Assembly (NCBI RefSeq): GCF_037975245.1
Contig: NC_092572.1
Location: forward strand, 20,462,489 to 20,526,488
Origin: Apostichopus japonicus
Lineage: Eukaryota > Echinodermata > Holothuroidea > Aspidochirotida > Stichopodidae
DNA length: 64,000 nt
Direction of reading: 5' to 3'
In this document: piece by piece, positions 12,013-22,382 of the stretch
Position numbering within the stretch: position 1 is the stretch's first letter
Layout: every line of letters starts with the position of its first letter
Made by a program: the position numbers and the translations under genes
The notes under the pieces: model-generated
What the model was told of the DNA's origin: nothing
What the model saw: the letters and a program-made list of their open reading frames with translations, nothing else
The model's database searches: none

Positions 12013-12504
12013 ATGAGATTTCGTTGTAAAATATGCAATAAAGGATTTAACCGTCATTTCAATCTTTGTCGACACGAATCCATCATTCACGCTAGTAATC
12101 AAAAGGCGGCGATGGTAACTAAAAGCAAGGATGACACTGACAGTGTGAATGGTAAAGATCGTTATGTGAATACGCGTCGTGTCGGCGTGAAATACAAACA
12201 TCGTGAAAGTGATTCGACCGATGACCGCAGTGAAGAGGACGATGACCTGGTGGATACTGAGGGAAGTAATGAACATAATAATTCGGATGAGCCGATTGAA
12301 ACATCAGACGGGACTGGCAGTAGTGGTAGTGAGGATGATGGTGGTGACGATCACGATGACGAGGATGGTGAACGCACGTATGATGCTGTGGAGACTTGGA
12401 TGCACTTGCTCGAACTCAATAAGGAAATGTCTAAGATATTACATCATGGACTGAAGAACAAATACGAAAGTGATGATGAGGAGGACGATGACAACGATGT
12501 GTAA
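12013..12504 (+). CDS. C2H2 zinc-finger acidic protein, 163 aa, carried by the Polinton-type element
   Basis: An intact ATG-to-TAA frame. The N-terminus holds one C2H2 finger, C5-X2-C8-X12-H21-X4-H26 (FRCKICNKGFNRHFNLCRH). A basic linker follows, then from about residue 68 a Ser/Asp/Glu-rich low-complexity stretch, a short predicted helix (ETWMHLLELNKEMSKILHHG) and a terminal acidic tail. The ATG is the first in frame, 10 residues before the finger core. The frame is uninterrupted while the neighbouring protease is truncated. It may be an accessory DNA-binding or chromatin-facing protein of the element; I do not recognise the exact family. A chance open frame is unlikely given the canonical finger. 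Confidence 0.65.
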   Translation: MRFRCKICNKGFNRHFNLCRHESIIHASNQKAAMVTKSKDDTDSVNGKDRYVNTRRVGVKYKHRESDSTDDRSEEDDDLVDTEGSNEHNNSDEPIETSDGTGSSGSEDDGGDDHDDEDGERTYDAVETWMHLLELNKEMSKILHHGLKNKYESDDEEDDDNDV

Positions 12505-12599
12505 GTTGTCAAAGAGACGTGGGTGACTATACGATCGATCTGAAGAAAGAAATAACAAAGGCTTTGTATCGTACAGCATCACAAAACACCTAGGCGTGC

Positions 12600-12881
12600 T
12601 TGTTTGTGCCACAGTGCCGCACTGTCGTGGAATATTTTGATTCATTTGGCCGACAACCCACAACGGTACCAGGCAGTGCACGGTTTCTTCGAAACGAAGT
12701 TGTTCGTTACGACACACGGCCATTACAATCGCTGAGCTCTCATGTGTGTGGATATTACTCTCTGTATTATCTCTTACATCGGTGCCGTGGACAACGTATG
12801 GCGCATATCGTTGGAAGGTTTACCGATGACGTTCACCGTAATGACCAAGATGTATATTATTTCACCAATCCATATCTTTAA
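12600..12881 (+). pseudogene. C-terminal half of adenovirus-type (adenain-like) cysteine protease
   Basis: The frame, opened by an upstream TAG at 12591, reads EYFDSFG at residues 11-17, then LQSLSSHVCGYYSLYYLL with Gln43 and Cys50, and ends at TAA 12879. In adenain-family proteases the acidic residue lies in F(E/D).(F/Y)G, and the oxyanion Gln is seven residues before the nucleophile Cys; both features are present. The N-terminal half with the catalytic His is missing, so the protein cannot be an active protease. Polintons/Mavericks encode this protease for capsid maturation, which is the main protein evidence for classifying the element. No ATG is placed to start it. Confidence 0.8.
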
Positions 12882-13312
12882 CGATTGATCATTTCAATGT
12901 TCACTATTTCATGTGTTTACCAAGTTGTTGTTCTAAACATAATCATGCATGATTTTATGTGTTTACCAATTTTTTGTTTTTTTGTTGTACAAATGTTACA
13001 TACTTTAAAATAATAATGGTATTAAAATGTGCTAGTATCCGAAATGAATTTCGTCGTAACGGGTTTACCGACCGTCTCCTCACCGTTGTGGTAAAACGAT
13101 AACCAAAGTAGTGATGTACTATCGATATCATTTTTGTTTTTACATGTATGACTTAAGCACCCACATTTTCTTGGTTGATGTTATTTTCTTGGTTGATGTG
13201 ATGCCGTGTTGCTCTCGAATAAAAAACAAAACTGTACAACACATCGCTTTTGTTCTCATTTTGACCTTGTGTTTAACTCACACATGTCCAACTTGTCTAA
13301 TGGTCAACCTAT

Positions 13313-13672
13313 GTCCTATCATAGGTCACAAATGCTTAAGTGTCCCATATTAGATCCCAACTGACAAACGTCCTATAATAGGTCCCACCCACGTCCTATA
13401 TCGGGTCCCACATGACAGACGTCCTATAATTGGTCCCATATTAACTCCTATATCGGGTCCCACATGACAATACGTCCTATATCGGGTCCCACATGACAAT
13501 ACGTCCTATATCGGGTCCCACATGACAATACGTCCTATATCGGGTCCCACATGACAATACGTCCTATATCGGGTCCCACTTGACAATACGTTCTATATCG
13601 GGTCCCACTTGACGTCCTGTATCGGGTCCCACATGACAACTATGACGTCCTATATTGGGTCTATACACTACT
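13313..13672. repeat. Right terminal repeat: about ten 29-bp units ending in the inverted terminus
   Basis: Units of the form acgtcctatatcgggtccca plus catgacaat run from a diverged copy near 13313 to the element end. The five central units (about 13450-13590) are near-identical. The last 88 bases match the left terminus in inverted orientation. Each unit contains a GACGT-type core at the junction. Confidence 0.9.
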
Positions 13673-13678
13673 TGCTAC

Positions 13679-15195
13679 CCTAGAATAAGCTCCTATCTTC
13701 GGTTTTTTCATATTTACATGTTAAATTATGTTATTTTAACAGACGTTTTATGTATAAAAAGTGGCTTACCAAAAAAAGCAGTATTTTCCGATCTAATGAA
13801 AATATACAAGAAAACCTGTTACAATTTTCGGAATATGTCAGTTATTTTATATTTCCATAAACAATTTTCATAATTTTTACAGAAGTTTTACAAGGATCAT
13901 GTAGTTTACCGAATAAATTTGTTTTGAAATCTAATGCATGTAAATTGACATTTGAAAAATGTTTTACGGACATTTACCTGAAGTTAGAAACAAGGTATCA
14001 ATGGATACAGAGGTATACAACGAACTATATCGTGCAGGAACATTACCGTATGGTTAAGCAAAGAATGAAATCTAACCCACAATTACCAGGTTGATTGTCT
14101 CTAGAGCTGGTTTCGGCAATTTTCTCCACAGCCCCCTCCCCCCCCCCCACTCTGAGTCTTATCAACTACCCTTGTCCAGCGGACATGTATAACTCATGCA
14201 CTTGTTAAACTTGTAATGTGAGGATATGCATGTGTGAAGTTGAATGTCGATAAACACTGAAGAGATCACCATTCTACGATTAGTTTTCATAAAGTACCAT
14301 AAAAATGCAGTCGCATGACTAATCGACCCCAATATTGCTCCCGTGTCCCTATATCCATACGGTCGGGAGAGTGTCCCCAAGTCATAAATCAACCAATTTC
14401 CCAGCTAGGAGAAGATTGGACTAGATTGGATTTTTTTTCAAGATATTATAAAGACCTAATTTCTTTTCAGTAGCAGTTTCAATTTTTTTTGAAAGTGTGG
14501 TGGGGGGGGGGGGGTAAGAAGCATTTACAGAACAGTTGAGTTTCTGTTTTAAAGTGAACCGCGTCGCAGATCAACAAGTAAGCATAACGGGGGCCTGAGG
14601 GCGTGAATATCATAGGTTGTGCTGAAAAGAGCTGCGAAGCGAAGCAAGATTTCTCGGGTGCACACCAAATATTGAATATATCTGGTGCAGCAAAATATTT
14701 TCACAAACGATGGCCCGAGCTGTTGTGCTATTCTGTTGTTTAATATATTTGCTTTAATAAATAAGTTTCAGGAGGGCAATATATGTTCCATTCAGTATTG
14801 AATTCAGTCCCAAAATATGTTCCTTGTTTCCATCCTCCGTTCCAAAACTTTCTTCCTTACTTCTAACTGTTCAGTTCACTATAGAATCCTTTGCCAATGT
14901 TCTGACATCAAAAGGTATTTTTTTACGAATCTCCGTCACCTTTTCTTAATATGCCAATCCTTTCTATTAAACTTCCTTCTGCTCTCTACTCCTACATCCT
15001 TTCTTCAGCTAAGACCCTGTGGTTGCCTAGCAACCCAGAGAGAACAATAGCTAAGTCATAGTTATCCCCCCCCCTTGACTTAGTGTGCACTAGAAGTACT
15101 TTACCATTTAAATATATATATACATGTGCAGTACCACAATATATGGCAAAGTAACCCTCTATGAAAATACACAATGTAAGAGCACCCAGTCTTAC
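13679..15195. other. Intergenic, with C- and G-runs
   Basis: A C run at about 14134-14150 and a G run at 14502-14515 face each other across 370 bases and could be the remains of a G/C-ended transposon. I could not establish terminal repeats or a target duplication. No gene found; a 77-codon frame at 14817 has no family signature. Confidence 0.35.
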
Positions 15196-15905
15196 ATGTA
15201 TATCAAGTTATATCTGGCTTCATATGGCCAGATAAATTTTAATCTGCATATCTGGATTAACTACATGTCTACTTATATCTTGCTTTATATTGCCAAATGA
15301 AACTTTATTTGTATATATGGAATAACTGTATATTAAGTTATATATGGCTTTATATGGCCATATAAAACTTTATCTGTATATCTGGAATAACTGTATGTCA
15401 ATTTATATCCGGCTGTATATGGCCAGATCAAACTTAATCTGCATATCTGGATTGACTACATATCCATCTATATCTGGCTTTATATGGCCAGATAAAACTT
15501 TATCTGAATATCTGGAATAACTGTATATCAAGTTATATCTGGCTTTATTGGCCAAACAAAACTTAATCTGCATATCTGGATTGACTACATATCCATCTAT
15601 ATCTGGCTTTATATGGCCAGATAAAACTTTATCTGAATATCTGGAATAACTGTATATCAAGTTATATCTGGCTTTATTGGCCAGACAAAACTTAATCTGC
15701 ATATCTGGATTGACTACATATCTAGTTATATCTGGCTTTATATGGCCAGATAAAACTTTATCTGTATATCTGGATTGACTACATGTACAGTTGTATATGG
15801 CTTTATATGGCCAGATAAAGCTTTATCTGGATTGACTGCATATCTAGGTATATCTGGCTTTATATGCCAGATAAAGGCTTGATATGGCCAGATGAAACAA
15901 GATCT
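15196..15905. repeat. Minisatellite with about 63-bp unit in alternating 126-bp pairs
   Basis: The unit is tatatctggctttatatggc followed by cagataaaactttatctg(t/a)atatctggaataactgtat, or a second form ending gattgactacat. The two forms alternate, giving a roughly 126-bp higher-order period that is clearest at 15403-15720. Each unit contains an inverted repeat TATCTGGC...GCCAGATA able to form a hairpin. The period is a multiple of three, so the minus strand stays open for 99 codons; I regard that frame as an artefact. Confidence 0.9.
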
Positions 15906-16734
15906 GGGATTTCGGTAATGGTGTATACCTGTCGCATGAAAATCCTACATCCTACAAGTTGATGATCATATACCAAAACTGCCCCCTCAGTTACAAATAT
16001 TCCTGTGAAGTGCTGTGCACCATACGGTATATGGAAAGCACATTAAGTAAACTTGTAACATTAGCATTCTTTTTGTTTCGGTGTCGGAAAGATGGGCAAG
16101 AATTCCCGATATATTACCGTTTCCTACATACATAGTTAATACAGACCTGGATGTAAGGTCAAATTTGACTTGGAACCCTGACCTTACCCTGACCGAAGCC
16201 TACATGGGGTTTGGGGGACTCAATGAACGGATTTGATAGTAAACACTCATGTAGCGATGTTAATTAGAAGAACACCTGTATGGGGCCATTGGCAGGGAAT
16301 CATCACATATAGCAACGCAGCTAGACCCGCTGCGTGGCAATAAAATCAAGACCGTGTGTTAACGTAGATCGGGCAGCACGACACCGATACGTCATTTACA
16401 ACTCCCAGCAATATGTAGCTGGTCGTGTGCAGTTAACACTTAAGACGTAAAACATAGTGAATCATACATCAACGCACCTATGCAAGTGTTCGTCGTACAT
16501 GCGTGTTTATATTTGGCCTGCATACCGAGTATCTTTCAAATATGGAGGACAAAATGATGTGACATGTGAAATTATACAGGGTGGCTCCATGGCAGAGGCA
16601 TCGTAGGATGGGTTATCTTTTTATAAACGATTTATTAATATAAGTTTACTGCTTCTAGATCAATTTCGCAATAACATATAAGATGTCACCCCTGGTATAG
16701 ACATGATTGTCTTTGTTTTGATTGCTTTTTTTGA
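15906..16734. other. Non-coding stretch between two tandem arrays
   Basis: Nothing recognised. A few short open frames, no splice-bounded exon and no element ends. Confidence 0.35.
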
Positions 16735-17078
16735 GATGGTATACGTAGCAAGTGTGCGACTCGTCAATTTGCAGAAAATTGTTGCATTGACGAGATCCGT
16801 TATCTCGTCAAAACGTCAATTTTCTGAATTTTGTCGTCTTGTCGAGATGGTAGTAAGTGTGCAACTCGTCAATTTGCAGAAAATTGTTGCATTGACGGGA
16901 TCCGTTATCTCGTCAAAACGTCAATTTTCTTAATTTTGTCGTTTTGTCGAGATGGTAGTAAGTGTGCAACTCGTCAATTTGCAGAAAATTGATGCATTGA
17001 CGAGATCCGTTATCTCGACAACTCGTCAATTTGCAGATAATTGTCGTTTTGTCAAGTTGGTAACTCGTCAATGCAATG
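16735..17078. repeat. 105-bp tandem array, about three copies
   Basis: Copies begin at 16751, 16856 and 16961 with agtgtgc(g/a)actcgtcaattt. The third is followed by a shortened, rearranged unit. Within each unit cgtcaattt and gacgagat recur in both orientations. Open frames across it repeat the same residues every 35 codons and are repeat artefacts. Confidence 0.85.
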
Positions 17079-17824
17079 TCCCTTCTACGCTTCCGTATAT
17101 CTGGGTTGTGTTTTCGCTACCAGTGATAGCAACAGCTGTTCGGAGCGAGAATTGTTGCTACCATATTAACAGTGGCTTTTTGCGGGAAGTATAGGTATCT
17201 ACGCAATTTATACACGTAAGACATTGTATAGTCATACATTTCACGAGAGTCAAACGTCAGGAACTTTATTTCATATTTGTATATCAGAATAGTGTAATCT
17301 GAACTACCGCGGCCTGCCTTTATAGTGTTTTAATTAACCCACGCGGTTTAGCCAGCTTTTTATAGTTATCGTTGCAGTACGTTATACCAGTTCTTTGGGA
17401 CGGAATGACTATATTAGATTAGCTTTTCACAGGAAGCGCAGATTTAAGAAGGTAAATACAGAAAGTTCGTACTGGCTAGGGAAGAGCGTGTGAGGAAGCA
17501 CCATTACAACGGAGTGCCAGTATAGATTCCTAAATCTCATACAATGTGAGGGTTCTCTTGACATTTGCAGAAGCAAAACGGACGATTTCAATATAAGTGA
17601 TTTTTATTTCCATTTGTTATAGGGCACATGTTACTTTTTTGTAGCTTGATATTTACACACTTTTATATTACTTTTTTTTTGTATAGAAAGTCTCAAGCAA
17701 TGTCTAAGCAAAGAAAACGTAAAATGAAAGGAGACTGTAAGGAACTTTAACTTTGTTATGATATTGATTAAAAATATAGATTATGTGATATATCATGAAT
17801 CATTCTTTCTAATTTCAGCAAACG

Positions 17825-18901
17825 ATGGTGGAGAAGAATAAGAATTCACATGACAATGTCGCTTTCGAAACGGGAGAAGACACCGTAACTGATCTCCAGA
17901 ATGATACTCAAGACAAAAGCAACGGTTCACAAAGTACCGGGGAGGACAGCAGCTCACGAGAGTGGTCATTGCACCTTTTAACAAAAGTCAAACAAAGTAA
18001 AGGCATTATTCTTGCGATGATATCGGCAATTCTTTTTTCATGGAAGTACATCCTCCTAGAAAAAGTTACCGAATCTCTTAACCCTTTGCAGTCAGCTGCC
18101 ATGGTAATGTCTCTCATGCTAATAGGTTCATCACTTTTGATAACTGTTAAACGCATTCCTCCACCAATACTACCAGCTCAGTATTTTTGGTTGGCTGTTA
18201 GTAGCGTTTGCCAGATGACATATGTATGTCTGCTAATGTTTTCACTGCTTTACATTCCTGCTGGAAATGTCTCCGCTCTTCTCAACACTTCCTTGATATT
18301 GGTCGGACCATTTGAATGGTTAATACTAAAAGAACCATTACGTCGTCTTACGTTCGTTTTTGCTTGCACGTCATTCATCGGTGTGGTGGTTATTGTCAGA
18401 CCTTCGTTTCTATTTAAATCAACTACCGCCGAGACAAGTGAGGAAAATGTTTATCTTGGATCTGGCATGGCGATTGTTACGGCTTTTGCACTAGCTTTGT
18501 TGTACACTGCTATAAGGAAACAATCTCAGTTGAACATACATATCTTTATTACAATGTTTACAGGAGAAATCGTCACATTTTCCACGACTACCGTGTTATG
18601 CAGTATTTAAGGTCATTGGCAAATACCAAGCATCAATGAATGGATGTATGCAGCGATCTCAGGATGCTGCTACTTTGCAGCACAAATGCTGTTGTACGTG
18701 GCACTCTCATTGGAAAAAGCAACAGTGATAAACATTATCTTAACCTTCGAAATTGTTATCATATATTTACTTCATTTCTTGCTTTTTCATGTCGCTTCTC
18801 ATTGGTCCGCATATGTTGGTGCGTCATTAATCATGGGATCCTGTTTTGGTATCATTTTTATGAAAGGATCAAACACAATTAACACTGGAACTGCTGAGTA
18901 A
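17825..18901 (+). pseudogene. SLC35G-family (EamA/DMT) transporter with one in-frame stop
   Basis: One frame runs from ATG 17825 to the TGA/TAA region at 18901, broken only by TAA at 18608-18610. The same frame resumes at once (GHWQIPSINEW...) and aligns with the intact paralogues in this window. About 60 hydrophilic N-terminal residues precede the usual run of ten hydrophobic segments; the stop falls around segment 7-8, before the last three helices. Landmarks shared with paralogues are LKEPL, SYVGA-like AYVGAS, and CYFAAQ. An acceptor (aatttcag, ending 17818) lies six bases before the ATG, suggesting a 5' UTR intron as in the 37,242 paralogue. Either a very young pseudogene, an allele or a base error. 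TAA followed by G is not a typical readthrough context. Substrate unknown. Confidence 0.85.
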
Positions 18902-20024
18902 GTGACCACGGTTTCCATGATATCAATGTTGATGACACACTAAATAACAGTATCTGTTGTTGATATATCAATCAAGCACACATCTATAGACAAACTGATA
19001 TCCAAAATATACCTTATAATGCACAATTTCACTGTCATCAACGTCAACAGAGCCATATGTTGTCTCTTCATAAATTTTCAGCACAGCCCCTGATCAGGTG
19101 CACAGAAACAGTATAGGCATCATAGCTTTTATATACTCCAGTTAGAGCCCAGTTTTACCATGGTATACATGAAGTGTTGCCCTGCATACGTTCAAATACT
19201 GGTCTTTAAGTTCTTGTTAGTGTTTCATTAACTGAGTAAGAGATTGTGTTACAATTCTGCTCATTATAAGACTTTTAGCTTCTGTAGCAATGTGATATAT
19301 TTTTTAGATATAGATACAAGTTAGCCTTATGTTATTACCACGAAGATTGACTGTATTTTTAAACATTTATAGGATAAAAAAAAGAGGCAATAACGTACCA
19401 TTACACTTGAAACCCCCCCCCCCCCTCAAAAAAAAAAATCAACACAGAAAAATCAGGATTATACATTGATTGCATGACAAAAGAGTGTTGAACGTAGCCT
19501 GATTTTGGACCATTGTTAAGACGAGCAAACCGGTTTTGTCTAGATTGTACTAGTCTCTCCATCTTTTATAGTAAACAAGTATTTCCACAAATATCAACTC
19601 TTATATGTTTGCACAACAAGCTTTATTTGAAATATATCAGCGTTTATGTTATAACGAAAAATACTCTCATGAAGTAGGTTGTTTATACTCTTTTGAGTTT
19701 ACACAGAAGTCAATAAAATACGTACTTCATTTGCCCAAGGTCAAAGCGAAAAACGCGAAAACTTATGAGCATATAACCTGCACGTCATAACCATAACGTA
19801 TTCCAAATGATACTTAATACAATAAGTCGAAGCAATGCTACGGGATATGAATAATTTCGTGAGATATTTTATAATAATAATTATGTTAAAAACCACTAAC
19901 TTATTCGCAGTTGGAAAGGTGTTTTCAAGGTATTAACAAGTTATTAACAAGTTATTGAATTAGAATGACATTCTGTATTTTTCACTTACGGTTATGATTG
20001 CCTGTATTATATCACACTTTATAG
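18902..20024. other. 3' flank of the broken SLC35G gene
   Basis: A C run then an A run lie at 19411-19437. The stretch 19523-19755 is duplicated downstream (see that entry). No gene found. Confidence 0.4.
19523..19755. repeat. Duplicated flank, copy A
   Basis: Matches 22018-22382 in the same orientation. Shared blocks are gagcaaacc(g/a)gttttgtctag, cacaacaagct(t/c)tatt, gtttatactctt, agtacttcat or gtacttcat, and catttgc...aaggtcaa or aggtcaag. The pair flanks the decayed SLC35G copy, as expected if flanking sequence moved with transporter duplications. Confidence 0.6.
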
Positions 20025-20592
20025 ATGTGTAAGCAAGAATGATGGCAATGAAGGATAACAAATCATGAACTAGTTCAGACTGGTGAGTTAACGTAGTGGT
20101 AGACTATACACGTCTATTGATGGCCTGTAATCTACCACACTATATAAAATGTGTAAGCAAGAACGTTGACAATGAAGGATAACAAATCATGAATAGTTCA
20201 GACTGGTGAGTTTAACAAGTTGTAGACTATACAAGTCTGTTGATGGCCTGTAATCTACCACACTATATAAAAATGTGTAAGCAAGAATGTTGTCAAATAA
20301 TGATAACAAATCATGAATTAGTTCAGACTGGTGAGTTAACGTAGTTGTAGACTATACAAGTCTGTTGATGGCATGTAATATACCACACTATATAAAATAT
20401 GTAAGCATGCAAGAATGATGACAATGAATGATAACAAAAGATGAATGAGTTCAGACTGGTGAGTTAACGTAGTTGTAGACTATACAAGTTTATTGATGGT
20501 CTGCAATATACCACACTATATAAAATGTGTAAGGAAGAACGTTGACAATGAATGATAACAAATCATGTATAGTTCAGACTGGTGATTGTTTA
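20025..20592. repeat. 124-bp tandem array, about 4.6 copies
   Basis: Unit starts (a)tgtgtaagcaagaa lie at about 20027, 20151, 20275, 20399 and 20527. Each unit contains gataacaaatcatgaa, gttcagactggtgagtt, gtagactatacaagtct and ccacactatataaaa. Copies differ by point changes and small indels. A satellite-like array without coding potential, just 3' of a decayed transporter. Confidence 0.9.
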
Positions 20593-20769
20593 ACACATTA
20601 GTAACACAGTAACATCACTCTTCAATGTATGCTTGCTGATAACATATGATGTCTATTTCTACCAAAGTTTCACGTTGGGCCTATGTTACAGACGTATATG
20701 TGCATGCGTGATTCAGTACATAGTACAGGCTCCCATAATATTTCCTCTCATTTTTAGTTCTCTTAAGCT

Positions 20770-21700
20770 AATCATTTATGGTAACCAAAGGTACTGTGTC
20801 ACAAAAACAAGAGACGCACGAAGAAATATAAATTGTTCTATGAAACTGAATACTGTTTCTAATGTCATCAGAATTGCTACCATTTTCGCAGTCTCAGTCT
20901 GTAACGAGAGCAACCCACATGACTGGGCAGCAAAATAAACCTAGTCCAGTCGCAGCGGTCACTCTGAAATTCTACAATATTACAACTTACAGAACTGTCA
21001 TAGTGCACGCATTGGATATAAATGCTATTGTTTATGTATCCTTAAAATATTTGGCCTCCCTAAAAGAAGCAAACGAAGATGCCATTCAAAAGGCCAATGC
21101 TAATGCAAATAAGACACCCACCCATCGGGATATTCCGAATTTGATCTTGGCTAGCTATATATCGTTGTTTTCAACGGCCCCAAACAAGGGTTGAGTTCTA
21201 GCATGAATTCTACTCCAGCTATGGCCAATTGAGAGGATAAAGTAAACTAAAAGGAACCATCTTAACATACCTACAAAGATGAGAGAAAAAAATGCAATTC
21301 TGGAAGGATCAGCTATATCACGATGTATAAGACACTAAGTGTTAAATGTAAGAGGTAAAGGTATTGTTAGAACTTTTTGGGACGACACAGAGGAACCAAG
21401 AAAGTAGTACTGGCATTGACATAGCAATGGTTTGAAAAGAGTCCAGGTTCATAAAGTCAACTAAAAGGAACCATCTTAACACACCTACAAAGATGAGTGA
21501 AAAAATGCAATTCTGGAAGGATCAGCTACATCACGATTTATAAGACACTAAGTGTTAAATGTAAAAGGTTTTGTTAGAACTATTTGGGACGACGCAGAGG
21601 AACCAAGAAAGCAGTACTGGCATTGACATATCAATTGTTTGAAAAGAGTCCAGGTTTCATTGTCATAATTTCTAAGGACACAGAAGACAGTACATCCCCG
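20770..21700 (-). pseudogene. Decayed SLC35G-family transporter copy
   Basis: Fragments on the minus strand align in order with the intact paralogues: DSFQTIAMSMPVLLSWFLC (segment 2), DIADPSRIAFFSLIFVGM (segment 4), WVGVLFALALAF (segment 7), VTAATGLGLFCC (segment 8) and ETAKMVAILMTLETVFSFIE (segment 9). Several stops and frame changes separate them. The middle of the gene carries a 214-bp tandem duplication (separate entry). No function expected. The position between copies of a duplicated flank supports origin by tandem duplication. Confidence 0.8.
21237..21657. repeat. 214-bp tandem duplication within the decayed SLC35G copy
   Basis: Unit 1 is 21237-21450 and unit 2 is 21451-21657, beginning ataaagt(a/c)aactaaaagg and ending gtccaggtt. 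They differ at scattered sites and by a few short indels. Both contain the antisense of the segment 2 to segment 4 coding region, so the transporter sequence itself was duplicated. Confidence 0.9.
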
Positions 21701-22017
21701 AACGAGTGTCATGCATGGTATTACCACAACTTGCTCTCCAATTACTTTTGCGGACCCGGGCCTCCCGCTTTATATGCAGACACCCCAACCACACTAGGCT
21801 ATGGACGTTGATTGTATGTCCATCAGAGGTTCGAAACCGGTAAGGAAGGTCGTAATTCCACTGTAGGCGTTTGTCACCTGTATCGAATAATGTTAGTTCT
21901 GTTTTGGTGACATATTTGCCTTACTCTAGAGATCAAACACGATGCTAACCAACTCGAAATCATTTGTTATTCCCAAAGCCGTATGTCGAATGGGACACTT
22001 TCAACAGACTCTTTAGT

Positions 22018-22382
22018 GAGCAAACCAGTTTTGTCTAGATTTTAATAGTCTCAACATATTTTTTTATCTATAAGTGAACAAATATTATTTAAAAATATTA
22101 GGTCCGACAAGCATACACAACAAGCTCTATTGCAATAAAACAACAGTTATGTCACACCGAAAATAAGTTAAGGTTATAACAGGTTTATACTCTTGTGAGG
22201 TACACACAGATCACCATAAAAAGCAGTACTTCATGCTTATTTAAATCGCTGGAGAATCTATGTATTCCGTAAGGAAAGGTTTGAACTTTGATACCTATAA
22301 AAAGAAAAGATAAAATAAAAAGATAAAAAATATGATAAACTGAATCGTTTTTGTCCATTTGCACTAGGTCAAGGCGAAATCA
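22018..22382. repeat. Duplicated flank, copy B, with an internal insertion
   Basis: Partner of 19523-19755. The match is interrupted at about 22235-22355, where an unrelated 120-base stretch separates the gtacttcat block from the catttgcactaggtcaag block. Confidence 0.55.

Larger units (their letters stand above)
11091..13672. mobile_element. Internally deleted Polinton/Maverick-type element, 2.58 kb
   Basis: Seen: the ends are inverted copies beginning AGTAGTGTATAGACCC and ending GGGTCTATACACTACT. They are flanked by an exact 6-bp direct repeat, tgctac, at 11085-11090 and 13673-13678. Inside are a 142-bp tandem array, a C2H2 zinc-finger ORF and the C-terminal half of an adenovirus-type cysteine protease. 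Known: Polintons/Mavericks have 6-bp target duplications, long inverted termini often with repeats, AG at the 5' end, and encode such a protease (with polymerase B, integrase, ATPase and capsid genes). Inferred: this is a deletion derivative of a 15-20-kb autonomous element, mobilised in trans. The polymerase, integrase, ATPase and capsid genes are all absent. The clean termini and target duplication argue that the short form itself was inserted. Confidence 0.75.

Noticed and set aside
11947-12454. Antisense and shifted frames overlapping the zinc-finger ORF
   Set aside because: Shadows of the 12013-12504 frame; they lack any domain and arise from its D/E/S-rich codons.
15403-15702. 99-codon minus-strand open frame
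   Set aside because: It repeats the same 42 residues exactly as the minisatellite does; openness follows from a period divisible by three. No start context or domain.
16703-17194. Plus-strand frames over the 105-bp array
   Set aside because: The residues repeat every 35 codons because of the array; no independent evidence of coding.
11418-20592. Tandem arrays as possible CRISPR
   Set aside because: Units abut without unique spacers, are 100-150 bp or longer, and the genome is eukaryotic.
20862-21194. 110-codon plus-strand frame
   Set aside because: It is antisense to the decayed SLC35G copy; a similar antisense frame exists over the intact gene at 25167-25502.
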